DNA from: Acidobacteriota bacterium
GTDB taxonomy: Bacteria > Acidobacteriota > Thermoanaerobaculia > Gp7-AA8 > JAHWKK01
Length of the DNA: 32,137 nucleotides
Direction: 5' to 3'
NCBI GenBank assembly: GCA_019347945.1
Contig: JAHWKK010000033.1
Span: 1 to 32,137, forward strand
Of this stretch, positions 1 through 9,200 are shown in pieces; the stretch's first letter is position 1; the number at the start of each line of letters is the position of its first letter. Under the pieces are notes generated by a model. The model was not told where the DNA came from and made no database searches. It saw only the letters and a list, made by a program, of their open reading frames with translations. The translations under genes and the position numbers were made by a program.

Positions 1-165
1 GTGGTGTGGGCAACCTTTCTTTTTATTTTTTTTATTTTTTTGTTTCTTTTTTTGGCTGTTTTTTTGTTTTGGTTTGTGGTCGGGGTTGTCTTTTATCTTT
101 CATATAAACTATAATTATCATTTTTTTGCCGACGTTTTTTTTTTTTATTTAAAATTTTCACCCCC
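1..165. other. low-complexity sequence end, no gene
   Basis: This stretch is dominated by T and G homopolymers and has none of the TCGA-rich, high-GC texture of the rest of the window. No credible coding region or RNA was seen. A 13-bp direct repeat, GACCCCGTATCCG, lies at 166-178 and again at 191-203, where the good sequence begins (the second copy covers the last codons of trmB). The combination suggests an assembly or read-end artefact rather than biology. An AT-rich real intergenic region cannot be excluded. Confidence 0.6.
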
Positions 166-187
166 GACCCCGTATCCGCGACCGGGT

Positions 188-814
188 TCAGACCCCGTAT
201 CCGAAGCGGATCTCGTAGATCGGCCGGCCTTCCTCACGATATTTCGCTTCGTAGTTGGTTCGAGGCTCTCCCGCGGTGAGCTCGCCCGCCTGGATGGCGA
301 AGACCTTCTCGAACTCCGGAACCGCCGACTCGAAGTACTCCCGGTGGTCGGTGGCGAAGACGCCCCAGGCATCCGGCTTCATGGTGCGACGGATCTCGAG
401 AAGCTTCTGCTCGCGCGCAATCCGTCGCTTCTTCTCCTTTTTGCGCGGCCACGGATCGGGGAAGTAGATGTGCACCTGATCGACCGTCTCATCGGGAAGC
501 ATCCTTTTCACGACGGCTTCGGCGTCGAAGTTCACGATCCGTGCGTTGATGAGGCTTCGCTTCTCCAGGCGGTTGACGATGATTCGGTAATAGTGAAGCG
601 ATTTCTCGATCCCGATCCAGTTGATTCCGGGGAGTTGCTCGGCGCTTCGGATCAGAAAGGAGCCCTTTCCGGATCCGATCTCGAGGGCGAGGGGATGGTC
701 GTTGCCGAACTCGGTCCGCGAATCGAGCGGAACGAAGCCGCGGTCTCGGGGATTGATCCCGAGAAGACTGGATGGCTCGAGCGCGTCACGCTCGGTGATC
801 GAAGGAATGGTCAA
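188..814 (-). CDS. trmB: tRNA (guanine-N7-)-methyltransferase TrmB
   Basis: Class I SAM-dependent methyltransferase that makes m7G46 in the variable loop of tRNAs, in the cytoplasm. The 208-residue product carries the SAM-binding LEIGSGKG (residues 44-51), the family signature FPDPWP followed by a basic KK stretch (118-128), and a C-terminal TNYEAKY segment typical of TrmB. Length matches the short bacterial forms. The only N-terminal start in frame is TTG at 814. It has no Shine-Dalgarno: the bases directly upstream are a TCCTG-type heptamer array, so the true start or its initiation mode is uncertain. It lies downstream of the di-iron protein gene on the same strand, separated by an inverted array pair. 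Family assignment is firm; the start is not. Confidence 0.93.
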   Translation of the reverse strand: MTIPSITERDALEPSSLLGINPRDRGFVPLDSRTEFGNDHPLALEIGSGKGSFLIRSAEQLPGINWIGIEKSLHYYRIIVNRLEKRSLINARIVNFDAEAVVKRMLPDETVDQVHIYFPDPWPRKKEKKRRIAREQKLLEIRRTMKPDAWGVFATDHREYFESAVPEFEKVFAIQAGELTAGEPRTNYEAKYREEGRPIYEIRFGYGV

Positions 815-816
815 GG

Positions 817-844
817 CAGGAACCAGGAGTCAGGATCCAGGATT
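817..844. repeat. heptamer array A, 4 x CAGGANN
   Basis: Four tandem 7-bp units with the variable pair reading AC, GT, TC, TT. The array starts two bases beyond the trmB start codon. It is the left arm of an inverted pair with 936-963. The 91 bp between the arms (845-935) shows no coding potential but contains the palindrome GAGACGTCTC at 901-910. Confidence 0.85.
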
Positions 845-935
845 CGGTGAAAGGCCTTCAGGAGGAGGGTCGAGGCCCGGTTGATCGGAAGACGAGGTGA
901 GAGACGTCTCATCGAGGCTCTCGCAATTTCCTCCG

Positions 936-963
936 GATCCTGAATCCTGGCTCCTGATTCCTG
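936..963. repeat. heptamer array B, 4 x NNTCCTG
   Basis: Right arm of the first inverted pair. Read on the minus strand the units are CAGGAAT, CAGGAGC, CAGGATT, CAGGATC, closely mirroring array A. It ends three bases from the stop codon of the di-iron protein gene at 967. Confidence 0.85.
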
Positions 964-966
964 CCT

Positions 967-2229
967 TCACCAGCCGTAGCTGCCGCCGCCCGCCTGAGGT
1001 TCTTCGCGGCCGAGAAGCATCGCCGAGTACTTTTTGAAGTCGTCCGTGTCCAGGTAGTAGTCGGGAAGCCGCGGCTTGAGATAGGCGAGATACTCCTCGC
1101 CTGGGATCGGCTTGCCGCCGGATGTGATCAGTTCTCCGTAGACGTCGTACGGCATCAGGACGATCTCCTCCATGCCGCGAGAGCGGAAGAATCTCGTGTC
1201 CGGAGCCATCAGGAGATCCTCCGGCTTCACGCCGCGCTGAGTTTCCTGCGTGTCCTGAACTTCACGAACGAGACTTCTCGCATCCGGCGCGGTGATCTCT
1301 TTCACGAGGGCCTGAACGATCGCGACGTTGGTCAGCTCGATCAGCTCGCGGACCTCGTTGTGGTACTCCGACTGGGCCGTGCCGTTCTTCCGGTCCTTGA
1401 AACCGAATGCGACGGCGGTCTCCCCGCCATGTTCGTTGCCGAACATCTCGAGACCTCTGGGAATCCAGACGTTGAGATGTCGCTGAATGTCCTCGATCGA
1501 GAAGTCGCCCTTGCCTTCAGTTGCCATGACGGCGATGTCGCGAAGGAACACACGACCCGATCCGATGTGGAATCCCTCTTCCGAGAGCATCGGTCCCATC
1601 GACCGGGCCATCGGAGCATAGGAGAAGACCTTCTGCATCTCGAGCTGGTATTTACCGACTAGGTCGATGACTGTGGCGAAGACGACGTTGTCGAGGAAGT
1701 TGTTGAACGGAATGTTGAAAGCGTCGAGGACGTGCTGTCCCAGCTCCATGGCGAGAAGCTCGTCCATGGTGTCTTTCGCGACATCGGGATGTCCCGGCTT
1801 TTTCCAGCTCGGGTCGGCGGACAGGACCCAGAACATCTGATAGCCGTGCCTCAGCTCTTCGGCCATGATGCGGAGCACCGAGACTTTCATCTGATCGGTC
1901 GGTGCTTTCTCGAGGGTGAGGCGGTGCTGCTGGATCGAACCGAGCTCCGTCGAGGCCTGCGCCCGAATGATGTCGCGGGCGGAGTAGAACATGTTTCCCG
2001 TCATCTCACCGGCGTTCTCGATTTTTGGTTTGCCGGTGAAGCGTCCGTATTCGATGTCGTCGCTCTTGAGCTTGCCCACCTTTGCGACGAGCTCGAAAGG
2101 GGTCTGGCTTGCGAAGTACTTCGTCCAGTTTCGGAGCAGAAAATCGAGCTCCGGGAAGTTCTTCTTCTGCCACGAGACGATCGCCTCGTGGTATTTGGGT
2201 TCGATCCTGTCGGTTTCGTATCGTGCCAA
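967..2229 (-). CDS. PaaA/BoxB-like ferritin-fold di-iron protein
   Basis: The 420-residue protein resembles the phenylacetyl-CoA epoxidase subunit A / benzoyl-CoA epoxidase subunit B family, which use a carboxylate-bridged di-iron centre to activate oxygen on aromatic CoA thioesters. Two ExxH iron-ligand motifs are visible: E125-x-x-H128 in AEELRHG, and E218-x-x-H221 in SEEGFHIGSG. E95 is a candidate further ligand. The start is TTG at 2229, supported by a strong AGGAGGG at 2234-2240. None of the usual partners (paaB-E, a reductase, an acyl-CoA ligase) are nearby, so the substrate cannot be inferred; a stand-alone oxygenase or an unrelated di-iron function is possible. It is divergent from the HD-GYP gene. 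Confidence 0.75.
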   Translation of the reverse strand: MARYETDRIEPKYHEAIVSWQKKNFPELDFLLRNWTKYFASQTPFELVAKVGKLKSDDIEYGRFTGKPKIENAGEMTGNMFYSARDIIRAQASTELGSIQQHRLTLEKAPTDQMKVSVLRIMAEELRHGYQMFWVLSADPSWKKPGHPDVAKDTMDELLAMELGQHVLDAFNIPFNNFLDNVVFATVIDLVGKYQLEMQKVFSYAPMARSMGPMLSEEGFHIGSGRVFLRDIAVMATEGKGDFSIEDIQRHLNVWIPRGLEMFGNEHGGETAVAFGFKDRKNGTAQSEYHNEVRELIELTNVAIVQALVKEITAPDARSLVREVQDTQETQRGVKPEDLLMAPDTRFFRSRGMEEIVLMPYDVYGELITSGGKPIPGEEYLAYLKPRLPDYYLDTDDFKKYSAMLLGREEPQAGGGSYGW

Positions 2230-2273
2230 ATCACCCTCCTATGGAATCGCGACGGTCATAACGCATTGAGATC

Positions 2274-2289
2274 CGGGAGCATTCTCCCG
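2274..2289. promoter_or_regulatory. inverted repeat in divergent intergenic region
   Basis: CGGGAGCATTCTCCCG forms a 6-bp stem with a 4-base loop between the divergent di-iron and HD-GYP genes. No T-run follows, so it is better read as a possible operator or 5' leader hairpin of the HD-GYP gene than as a terminator. Confidence 0.35.
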
Positions 2290-2330
2290 AGATCGCAATG
2301 GAGGATCAATCATGTCAGAATGAAGGACCA

Positions 2331-4205
2331 ATGGTCTCGATCGTCGTTCTGCATCCACCTGATCTGGACCTCTCCGGAATGGAGGGTTCGAAGAACGTGC
2401 AGAGGACGACGACCCTCGACGAGAGCAGACTCAACGGCGCCCAGCTGGTAGCCGTGATTCGAGGGAAACCCCCGGCGCGCCTTCCGGATGATGCCGTCAT
2501 CGTGCAGGTGGGCAATGGACCGGCCGAGAGCTTCATCACGCTGCCGGAGGATTCGTCGCCTGACGTCATTCAGTCGGCTGTGCGAAGCGCGGTTCGCGCA
2601 GCGGCCGATCGACAACGCACCAGGGAGCTCGAGAAGAAGCTGGCTGCGCGAACGGCCGAGCTCGAGGAAATCAATGAGGTCGGGATGGCGCTGTCGACCG
2701 AGCGCGACCACGACGTGCTTCTCGACATGATCCTGCGCAAGACGCGGGAAGTCACGCGATCCGACGCCGGCTCGCTCTACCTGCTGGATCAGGTGGCCGA
2801 TGGAGAGAGCGTTCTTCGATGGAAGGTTGCACAGAACGATTCGCTCGAGGTCGACTTCGACGAGCAGATTCTTCCCGTCACCAAGAAGAGCGTCGCGGGA
2901 TTTGTCGCGCTCACCGGCGAGACTCTGGTGATCGACGACGCGTACGAAATCCCGGAGGACGTCGAATATGGATTCAATTTCTCGTTCGACAAGGCGACCG
3001 GATACCGGACGAAATCGATGCTCGTCGTCCCGATGAAGAATCAGAAGAACGAGATCACGGGCATCCTCCAGCTGATCAATCATCGCCTTCCCGACGCACC
3101 CAGGAGCCCGCTGAATGCGGACAACGTCGACGCGAGGGTCGAAGAGTACGGACCGCATACGATCAGCGTCGCACGGTCACTCGCCGGACAGGCGGCGGTC
3201 GCAGTCGAGAACAACCTTCTCTACGACTCGATCGAACGTCTGTTCGAAGGGTTCGTCACTGCGGCGGTCACCGCGATCGAGCAGCGAGACCCGACGACGT
3301 CCGGACACTCGTTCAGAGTCGCGGATCTGACCGTCGGGCTCGCACAGGTGCTGGACCGAGTCGAGACCGGACGCTTCCGGGAAATCCGCTTCACGCCGGA
3401 ACAGGTCAAGGAGATCCGTTACGCGTCGCTGCTCCACGACTTCGGCAAGGTCGGCGTCCGCGAACAGGTGCTCGTCAAGCAGAAGAAGCTCTACCCGATG
3501 CATCTCGATCTCATCCGCTCCCGGTTTCACTACCTGGTGAAGTCGACGGAAGCCGAAGTTCTGCGAAGGCATTTCGAGGCGATCTGTAAGGGGAAGAAGG
3601 TCGTCGATGAAGCAATGCTCGAGCAGCTCGACGCCGAGCTGAAGTCGGAGATCGACGAGCTCCTCCAGTATTACGAAAGCGTGGCGAGCTCCAACGAGCC
3701 AACCGTACTTCCGGAGGGCAACTTCGAGATCCTGCAGCAGATCGGAAGCCGGGAGCTCGTCGATCCGCTCGGACAGAGGCAGACACTCCTCTCTCCCGAG
3801 GAGGTCCGGGTTCTCTCCATCCGGAAGGGAAGCCTCGACAACGACGAACGGAAAGAGATCGAGAGCCACGTCACACACACCTTCCACTTCCTGTCGAAGA
3901 TCCCGTGGACGCGCGAGCTCAGCCGCGTTCCGGAGTATGCCTACGGGCACCACGAAAAGGTCAACGGGAGGGGATATCCCAGAGGCCTCGAAGGAGAGTC
4001 GATTCCGATTCAGAGCCGGATGATGACCGTCTCCGACATCTACGACGCGCTCACGGCGAAGGACCGGCCGTACAAGAAGGCGATACCGACCGAGCGTGCG
4101 CTCGACATCCTCAACATGGAAGTGAAGGACGGACTGCTCGACGAGGATGTCGTCGATCTCTTCGTCGAAGCAAAGGTCTACGAAAAGGGTACGTTACGCC
4201 ATTGA
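2331..4205 (+). CDS. GAF and HD-GYP domain protein, probable c-di-GMP phosphodiesterase
   Basis: About 624 residues. From the N terminus: a degenerate receiver-like segment (about 1-85), a helical, probably coiled linker (about 90-125), a GAF sensor domain (about 130-290), then HD-GYP. The metal-binding HD is at residues 369-370 (LLHDFGKVG), and the HHExxxGxGYP signature begins at 540 (HHEKVNGRGYP). HD-GYP enzymes hydrolyse c-di-GMP. Between the HD and HHE parts lies a charged helical insertion of roughly 110 residues, longer than in canonical HD-GYP domains. ATG at 2331 is preferred over the upstream in-frame ATG at 2298 because AAGGA lies just before it. ispH follows closely on the same strand. 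Confidence 0.88.
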   Translation: MVSIVVLHPPDLDLSGMEGSKNVQRTTTLDESRLNGAQLVAVIRGKPPARLPDDAVIVQVGNGPAESFITLPEDSSPDVIQSAVRSAVRAAADRQRTRELEKKLAARTAELEEINEVGMALSTERDHDVLLDMILRKTREVTRSDAGSLYLLDQVADGESVLRWKVAQNDSLEVDFDEQILPVTKKSVAGFVALTGETLVIDDAYEIPEDVEYGFNFSFDKATGYRTKSMLVVPMKNQKNEITGILQLINHRLPDAPRSPLNADNVDARVEEYGPHTISVARSLAGQAAVAVENNLLYDSIERLFEGFVTAAVTAIEQRDPTTSGHSFRVADLTVGLAQVLDRVETGRFREIRFTPEQVKEIRYASLLHDFGKVGVREQVLVKQKKLYPMHLDLIRSRFHYLVKSTEAEVLRRHFEAICKGKKVVDEAMLEQLDAELKSEIDELLQYYESVASSNEPTVLPEGNFEILQQIGSRELVDPLGQRQTLLSPEEVRVLSIRKGSLDNDERKEIESHVTHTFHFLSKIPWTRELSRVPEYAYGHHEKVNGRGYPRGLEGESIPIQSRMMTVSDIYDALTAKDRPYKKAIPTERALDILNMEVKDGLLDEDVVDLFVEAKVYEKGTLRH

Positions 4206-4292
4206 AACGTGGCCCGGAGCTGCGGGGGAACCTGCAATGTTTCTGATACGTCAGAGGTTGGAAAGGACCGACGAATCACGAAAGGCTGCAGA

Positions 4293-5156
4293 TTGAAGGT
4301 CAAACGCGCAGAAAAATACGGCTTCTGTTCCGGCGTCCGCATTGCGGACATGAAGGTCAAGCGTTTCGCCCGGAAGGGCGGAACCGGCTCGATCCTCGGG
4401 CAGGTCGTCCATAACGAACGAGTCGTCCAGGAGATGGCTGATCTCGGCGTGTCCACGGTCGATTCGATCGAGGAGACGACGGGCCCGACAATCGTCTTCT
4501 CTGCGCACGGGGTGCCCCCTTCCTTTCATGAACGTGCGACGAAGACAGGCCTCGAGGTTCTCGATACCACCTGCAAGTTCGTCTACGACATCCACAGGGA
4601 GTCCGACACCGCACGTGACGAAGGATGGCACCTGGTATTCATCGGTGACCCGAATCATCGCGAGGTGATCGGCTATACGAACGACCTCGATCCGTCGCGC
4701 TACCACATTCTCTCGACGGTCGAGCAGGCCGAGGCGATCGACTGGAGCCGATATCCGAAGATCAAGGTCTTCTACCAGACGACGCTCAACGCGGAAGAGT
4801 TCGAGCCCGTCGTCCGGGTGATCGAGGCGAAGGGAGCAGAAACGGCTCGCGCGGATACGATCTGTTACGCCACCAAAGAAAATCAGGAGGCTGCAAAGGC
4901 TCTGGCCGGTGATCCCGAGGTCGACGTCATCGTCGTCGTCGGTGGCAAGAAGAGCGCGAACACGCGGCACCTCTATGAGATCTGCCGGGCGATCAAGCCG
5001 TCCTATCTGGTTCACGAGGTCGAAGACATTCAGCCGGAATGGTTCGAAGGCGCGAGCGTGGTCGGCCTCACGGCCGGCTCATCGACGCCGGACTACATGA
5101 TCGACGAAGTCGAGGCGAGCATCACGGGTGTACGGGAGGAAGTGGAAGCCTCATGA
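4293..5156 (+). CDS. ispH: 4-hydroxy-3-methylbut-2-enyl diphosphate reductase IspH (LytB)
   Basis: Last enzyme of the MEP isoprenoid pathway: a [4Fe-4S] enzyme converting HMBPP to IPP and DMAPP. The three cluster-binding cysteines are at residues 12 (YGFCSGV), 94 (DTTCKF) and 191 (ICYATKENQ). VVHNERVV, SAHGVPP and VGLTAGSSTPD are further family motifs. The frame is open back to GTG at 4209, but homology begins at TTG 4293, which has AAAGG at 4281-4285; this gives 287 residues, normal for the family. The stop overlaps the next start (ATGA), indicating translational coupling with the DUF3108 gene. The essential MEP step makes this a housekeeping marker. Confidence 0.95.
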   Translation: MKVKRAEKYGFCSGVRIADMKVKRFARKGGTGSILGQVVHNERVVQEMADLGVSTVDSIEETTGPTIVFSAHGVPPSFHERATKTGLEVLDTTCKFVYDIHRESDTARDEGWHLVFIGDPNHREVIGYTNDLDPSRYHILSTVEQAEAIDWSRYPKIKVFYQTTLNAEEFEPVVRVIEAKGAETARADTICYATKENQEAAKALAGDPEVDVIVVVGGKKSANTRHLYEICRAIKPSYLVHEVEDIQPEWFEGASVVGLTAGSSTPDYMIDEVEASITGVREEVEAS

Positions 5157-5953
5157 AGAGAAGACTGGCGTTTCTGGCGGCGATCGTCATCGCTGCCAGC
5201 ATGGCGGTGCATGCCGCTCCGAAGACCGTTCCCCTCGACGAGGAGCTCAGGTACGACTGGCGTCTCAGAGGACCCCTTTCGTGGGTCGCGGCGATCGCGT
5301 TTCCCACGTCCGGAACCGGGAATCTCAGGACGAGCGTTTCGCCGCGCGACACGGTCGAGACCGAGCTCACGATTCGCGCCAGGAAAGGCTCGGACTTCTA
5401 CCGGTACGAATCCGAGATCGAGCGAGAATCGATCAAGACACTGATGTCGTATCACGGCTACGCGTGGGGTGACAAGGAGAAGGAGGAACGGACATTCTTC
5501 GACTACGTGAAGAAGGTCGCCCGGATCTTCAAGCGCTCCTACAAGAAGGAAGACGAGACGAAGGAAGAGGCGATCCCGGGACGTCCTTTGCGGGATGTCC
5601 TCACTGGGATCTACTATCTCCGAATCAACTCCGACGCCTTCACGAAACCGGTCAACGCCGAGATCTACTCGGACGGGACGATGTACCCGGTGGTGTTCAA
5701 GCCCCTCGGTGTGAAATCGATGAAGTTCGAAGGAGCAAAGGGCACCGTTCGAGGATTCGAGATCACCGCACGGCCGGGAGACGAAAAGAGGTGGCCGGGT
5801 GGAGTCGAGGTCTGGTTCACCACCGATGAGCGGAAGATCCCGGTTCAGATCTCGATCAATCAGACTCTTGCGAATCTCCAGCTCGATCTGGCCTCGATCG
5901 AGAAAACGGGAAGCGCTCCGAAGCCGACGGCCTTCGTCCCTCCCGGACGCTAG
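5153..5953 (+). CDS. secreted DUF3108-like protein
   Basis: 266 residues starting with a clear Sec signal peptide: KRR, a hydrophobic core of about 15 residues, then a likely AHA|AP cleavage near residue 21. The rest is beta-rich and resembles DUF3108 proteins, which are periplasmic or envelope proteins of unknown function in Gram-negative bacteria. Features include repeated basic and acidic stretches around residues 105-145 and a conserved-looking GVEVWFTTDERKIPV segment near the C terminus. The ATG overlaps the ispH stop, with GGGAGGAAG about ten bases upstream. The stop TAG (5951-5953) is followed after three bases by heptamer array C. Function is unknown. Confidence 0.75.
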   Translation: MKRRLAFLAAIVIAASMAVHAAPKTVPLDEELRYDWRLRGPLSWVAAIAFPTSGTGNLRTSVSPRDTVETELTIRARKGSDFYRYESEIERESIKTLMSYHGYAWGDKEKEERTFFDYVKKVARIFKRSYKKEDETKEEAIPGRPLRDVLTGIYYLRINSDAFTKPVNAEIYSDGTMYPVVFKPLGVKSMKFEGAKGTVRGFEITARPGDEKRWPGGVEVWFTTDERKIPVQISINQTLANLQLDLASIEKTGSAPKPTAFVPPGR

Positions 5954-5956
5954 AAG

Positions 5957-6005
5957 CAGGAACCAGGAAGCAGGAGCCAGGATCCAGGAAGCAGAATCCA
6001 GCAAG
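5957..6005. repeat. heptamer array C, 7 units CAGGANN with decay
   Basis: Units are CAGGAAC, CAGGAAG, CAGGAGC, CAGGATC, CAGGAAG, then the degenerate CAGAATC and CAGCAAG. The array starts three bases after the DUF3108 stop and faces array D. Confidence 0.85.
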
Positions 6006-6032
6006 CAGAGTCAACTTTTTTCACGAGCCTCC

Positions 6033-6070
6033 CCCAGATCTTTCGCCGTCCTTCGGCGGCTCAGGATGAC
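6033..6070. repeat. short hairpin repeat with CTCAGGATGAC tail
   Basis: CGCCG-TCCTT-CGGCG (6044-6058) forms a hairpin and is followed by GCTCAGGATGAC. The layout 'ATC(C/T)TTCG, hairpin, CTCAGGATGAC' resembles a dispersed intergenic repeat I recall from many environmental bacterial genomes; this is recollection, not a search. It lies between arrays C and D. The rest of 5954-6211 holds no gene. Confidence 0.45.
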
Positions 6071-6168
6071 GAGGGGTAGGTTTCTCCGAGAGCAAACATT
6101 CGTCCATGATCGTCGCTTCGCCAAAACACAACATTCGTCATTATTCGCGCGTGCTCCGCCGAGCTCTG

Positions 6169-6209
6169 TCTCCTGAATCCTGAATCCTGAATCCTGATCC
6201 TGTCTCCTG
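6169..6209. repeat. heptamer array D, about 6 units NNTCCTG
   Basis: Units TCTCCTG, three identical AATCCTG, one 6-base unit ATCCTG, and TCTCCTG. It is the right arm facing array C and abuts the dnaE2 stop codon at 6212. Confidence 0.85.
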
Positions 6210-6211
6210 GC

Positions 6212-9200
6212 TCAATGAAAGTCGTGGCTGTCGATTCTCGCGAAATCGAGGACTGGCCAGAATCTTTCGGCACGCAGCGACGGTTGACCCCCTTCCTTCT
6301 GCAGAATCCCTTCGACGATCAGTCCGGGTGAGGTGACAATTGTCGAGCGATTGTCCCGGAAGAGGCTCGGATTGACGATCGCCTGCGCCATTCCGGTCTC
6401 GTCCTCCAGGGTGAGGAAGACGAAACCCTTCCCCGTGGCAGGCCGCTGCCGAACGATGACGGCGCCGGCAGTCCGCACCCGTTTTCCTCCCGGCTCCCGC
6501 AAAAGCTCTGCTGCGGAGAGGACACGCTGACTTTTCAGACTCGACCTCAGATGTTCCATCAGATGAGGGCCCGTCGTGAGCTGCGTCGCATGGTAATCAG
6601 CGACCGTCTCTTCGAGAGCGGACATCTCGCTCAGAGGGGAAGCTCTGAGCGATCGATCGCTCTTCTCGAAGAGCACGCCGGCTTCTCTGGCAACCCGCGC
6701 AACCTGCCACAGCGCGGACCGGCGAGTCTGTCCGAATCCGGAGAGAGCGCCGGCCCATGCGAGCCGGGTCAGCTGATCCTGTCCCGTACGGCATCGCATC
6801 TCCAGATCCTCGATCGATTCGAAGTCTCCGTTCGCACGCGCCTGCTCGATTCTCCGGCCCACCTGCTCGCGCAGACCATTGACGTATCGCATCCCCAGCC
6901 GGACGCTTCCTTCCTCCCATGAGCACTCCCACCCCGATCGATTGACGTCGACGGGAAGGACGCTCACGCCGTGTCGCTGCGCATCCTTGATGAGCGTCGC
7001 GGGGTGGTAGAAGCCCATCGGCCAGGAATTGAGCATCCCGATCAGAAAAGCCGCGGGATGATGAGCTCGAATGTAAGCGCTTGCATAAGCAATCAGCGCG
7101 AAGCTGGCGGCGTGCGATTCCGGAAACCCGTACAACGCAAACGAAGTGATCGACTGGACGATCTGATCCTGTGCCTTGCCGGTGATGCCGTTGGCTTCCA
7201 TTCCGGAGCGGAGCTTCATCTCGATCAGCTGCATCTTCTCGACCGAGCGTTTGAACCCCATCGCCCTACGCAGCTCTTCGGCTTCACCGCCCGAGAATCC
7301 GGCGGCCACCATCGCGATGCGAAGCAGCTGCTCCTGAAAGAGGGGAACTCCGAGGGTTCGTTTCAGGATCGGCTCGAGTGAAGGATGGGGGTACTCGACT
7401 TCTCGCTTCCCCTGGCGCCGGTCGAAGAAAGGATGCACCATGCCGCCGACGATCGGACCGGGTCGGATGATCGCGACCTGAATGACGAGATCGTAAAACT
7501 TTTCCGGCCGGTTTCTCGGAAGCGAGGCCATCTGCGCACGGCTCTCGACCTGAAAAACCCCGACCGTGTCGGCCTCGTTCAGCATCCGATAGACCAGCGG
7601 ATCGTCCTGCGGGAGATGGGCGAGGTCGACCTCGGTTTTCTCGTTCTCCCGGATGATCGGGATCGCGCGCTCGAGCGCGGCCAGCATTCCGAGCCCGAGA
7701 AGATCGACTTTGATGATGCCGAGATCGGCGCAGTCGTCCTTGTCCCACTGAATGACCACTCTGCCGGGCATCGAAGCCGGCTCGAGCGGAACGACCTCAT
7801 CGAGCCTACCGCTCGTCATGACCATTCCTCCCGAATGCTGACCGAGATGGCGGGGAAGGTTCTGGATCCGTTGCCACAATCCGATCAGATGCCGCACACG
7901 TCCGTCGTCCGGATCGAGTCCTGCCGACTGCAGCTCCTTCTCCAGGCCGGTCACGGTTTCGCGGATCTCGCCGAATGTCCACCGGCCGACCTGTTTCGCG
8001 AATCGGTCGATCTGTTCCGGCGAAAAGCCGAGCGCCTTGCCCACTTCCCTCGCTGCGGAACGCTCCCGGTAGGTGATCACGTTGGCCGTCATCGCGGCGC
8101 CACGTTCGCCATATCGGTCGTAGACGTATTGAATCGCGCGCTCACGCTGATCGCCGGACGGAAGATCGAGATCGATGTCCGGCCATTCACCTCTCTCCTC
8201 CGAAAGAAATCGCTCAAAGAGAAGCTCCATCTTCACCGGATCGACCGCCGTGATCGAAAGCGCGTAGCAGACCGCGCTGTTCGCCGCCGATCCGCGACCC
8301 TGAACGAGAATGTTCTCCCGGAGGCAGAACTGAACGATGTCCCAGACGATGAGAAAGTAGCCGGCGAGATCGAGCTTTTCGATCATCGTGAGCTCACGAT
8401 CGATCTGCGCCTGCGCTTTCACGGTCAGCGGACGGAAGCGCGCCCGTGCACCGTTCCAAGTGATCTGCCGCAGATACGACATGGCGGTCTCGCCCGGAGG
8501 AAGAGGGTAGTCGGGGAAGCGATAACCGAGGTTGGCGAGGGTGAAGTCGAGCTCGGAGGCGAGCTCGATCGATGCATCGATCGCATGCGGAAGATCCGAG
8601 AAGAGCGTGCACATCTCCGCGGCGGATCGGACATGCCGCCCTGCATTCTCCTCGAGCAGCGTCCCCGCCGCATCGAGATTCGTTCCATGCCGGATGCACG
8701 AGAGAACATCCGCGAGCTCCCGGTCACCAGGAGCCGCGAAGCGGACGGCATTGGTCGCGACCACCTGCAGCCGGTGATTCCGTGCGATGTCGATCAGCGC
8801 CTGGTTGCGATGCTCCTGTTCCCTCAGATGGTGACGCTGCAACTCGACGTGTACGTGATCCGAGAAGATCGCCTTCAGCTTTCCGATCAGATCGGAGGCG
8901 GCGCCGATGCCACCGTGGCGTAGCGTCCGCGCGACGATTCCATCCGAGCCTCCCGTCAGACAGTGCAGCCCCGACGCGTAGCGTTCGATCATCTCGAGAT
9001 CGAAGCGCGCCTCTCCCTTTTCATTCGCGAGCGCCCCTTCGGTGATCAGCCTGCAGAGATTCCGGTAGCCCTCCCGTCTTCGGACGAGTAGCGACAGCCG
9101 CGCTTCTCCAGCCGCGGATCGCTCCCCGGGGCTCACGAGTCGAAGAGATCCGAGCGGATTCGTCTCGTTCAGAACCAGATCCGCACCGACGAGCGCTCGA

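Noticed and set aside
74-850. 258-codon open frame on the plus strand
   Set aside because: Antisense to trmB, runs into the low-quality end, and its translation has no recognisable domain.
5954-6211. intrinsic terminator between the convergent DUF3108 and dnaE2 genes
   Set aside because: The hairpin at 6044-6058 is followed by GCTCAGGATGAC rather than a T-run, and fits a dispersed repeat better.
7385-8923. 512-codon plus-strand open frame
   Set aside because: Lies wholly antisense within the conserved dnaE2 core; long antisense frames are a by-product of the high-GC codon usage here.
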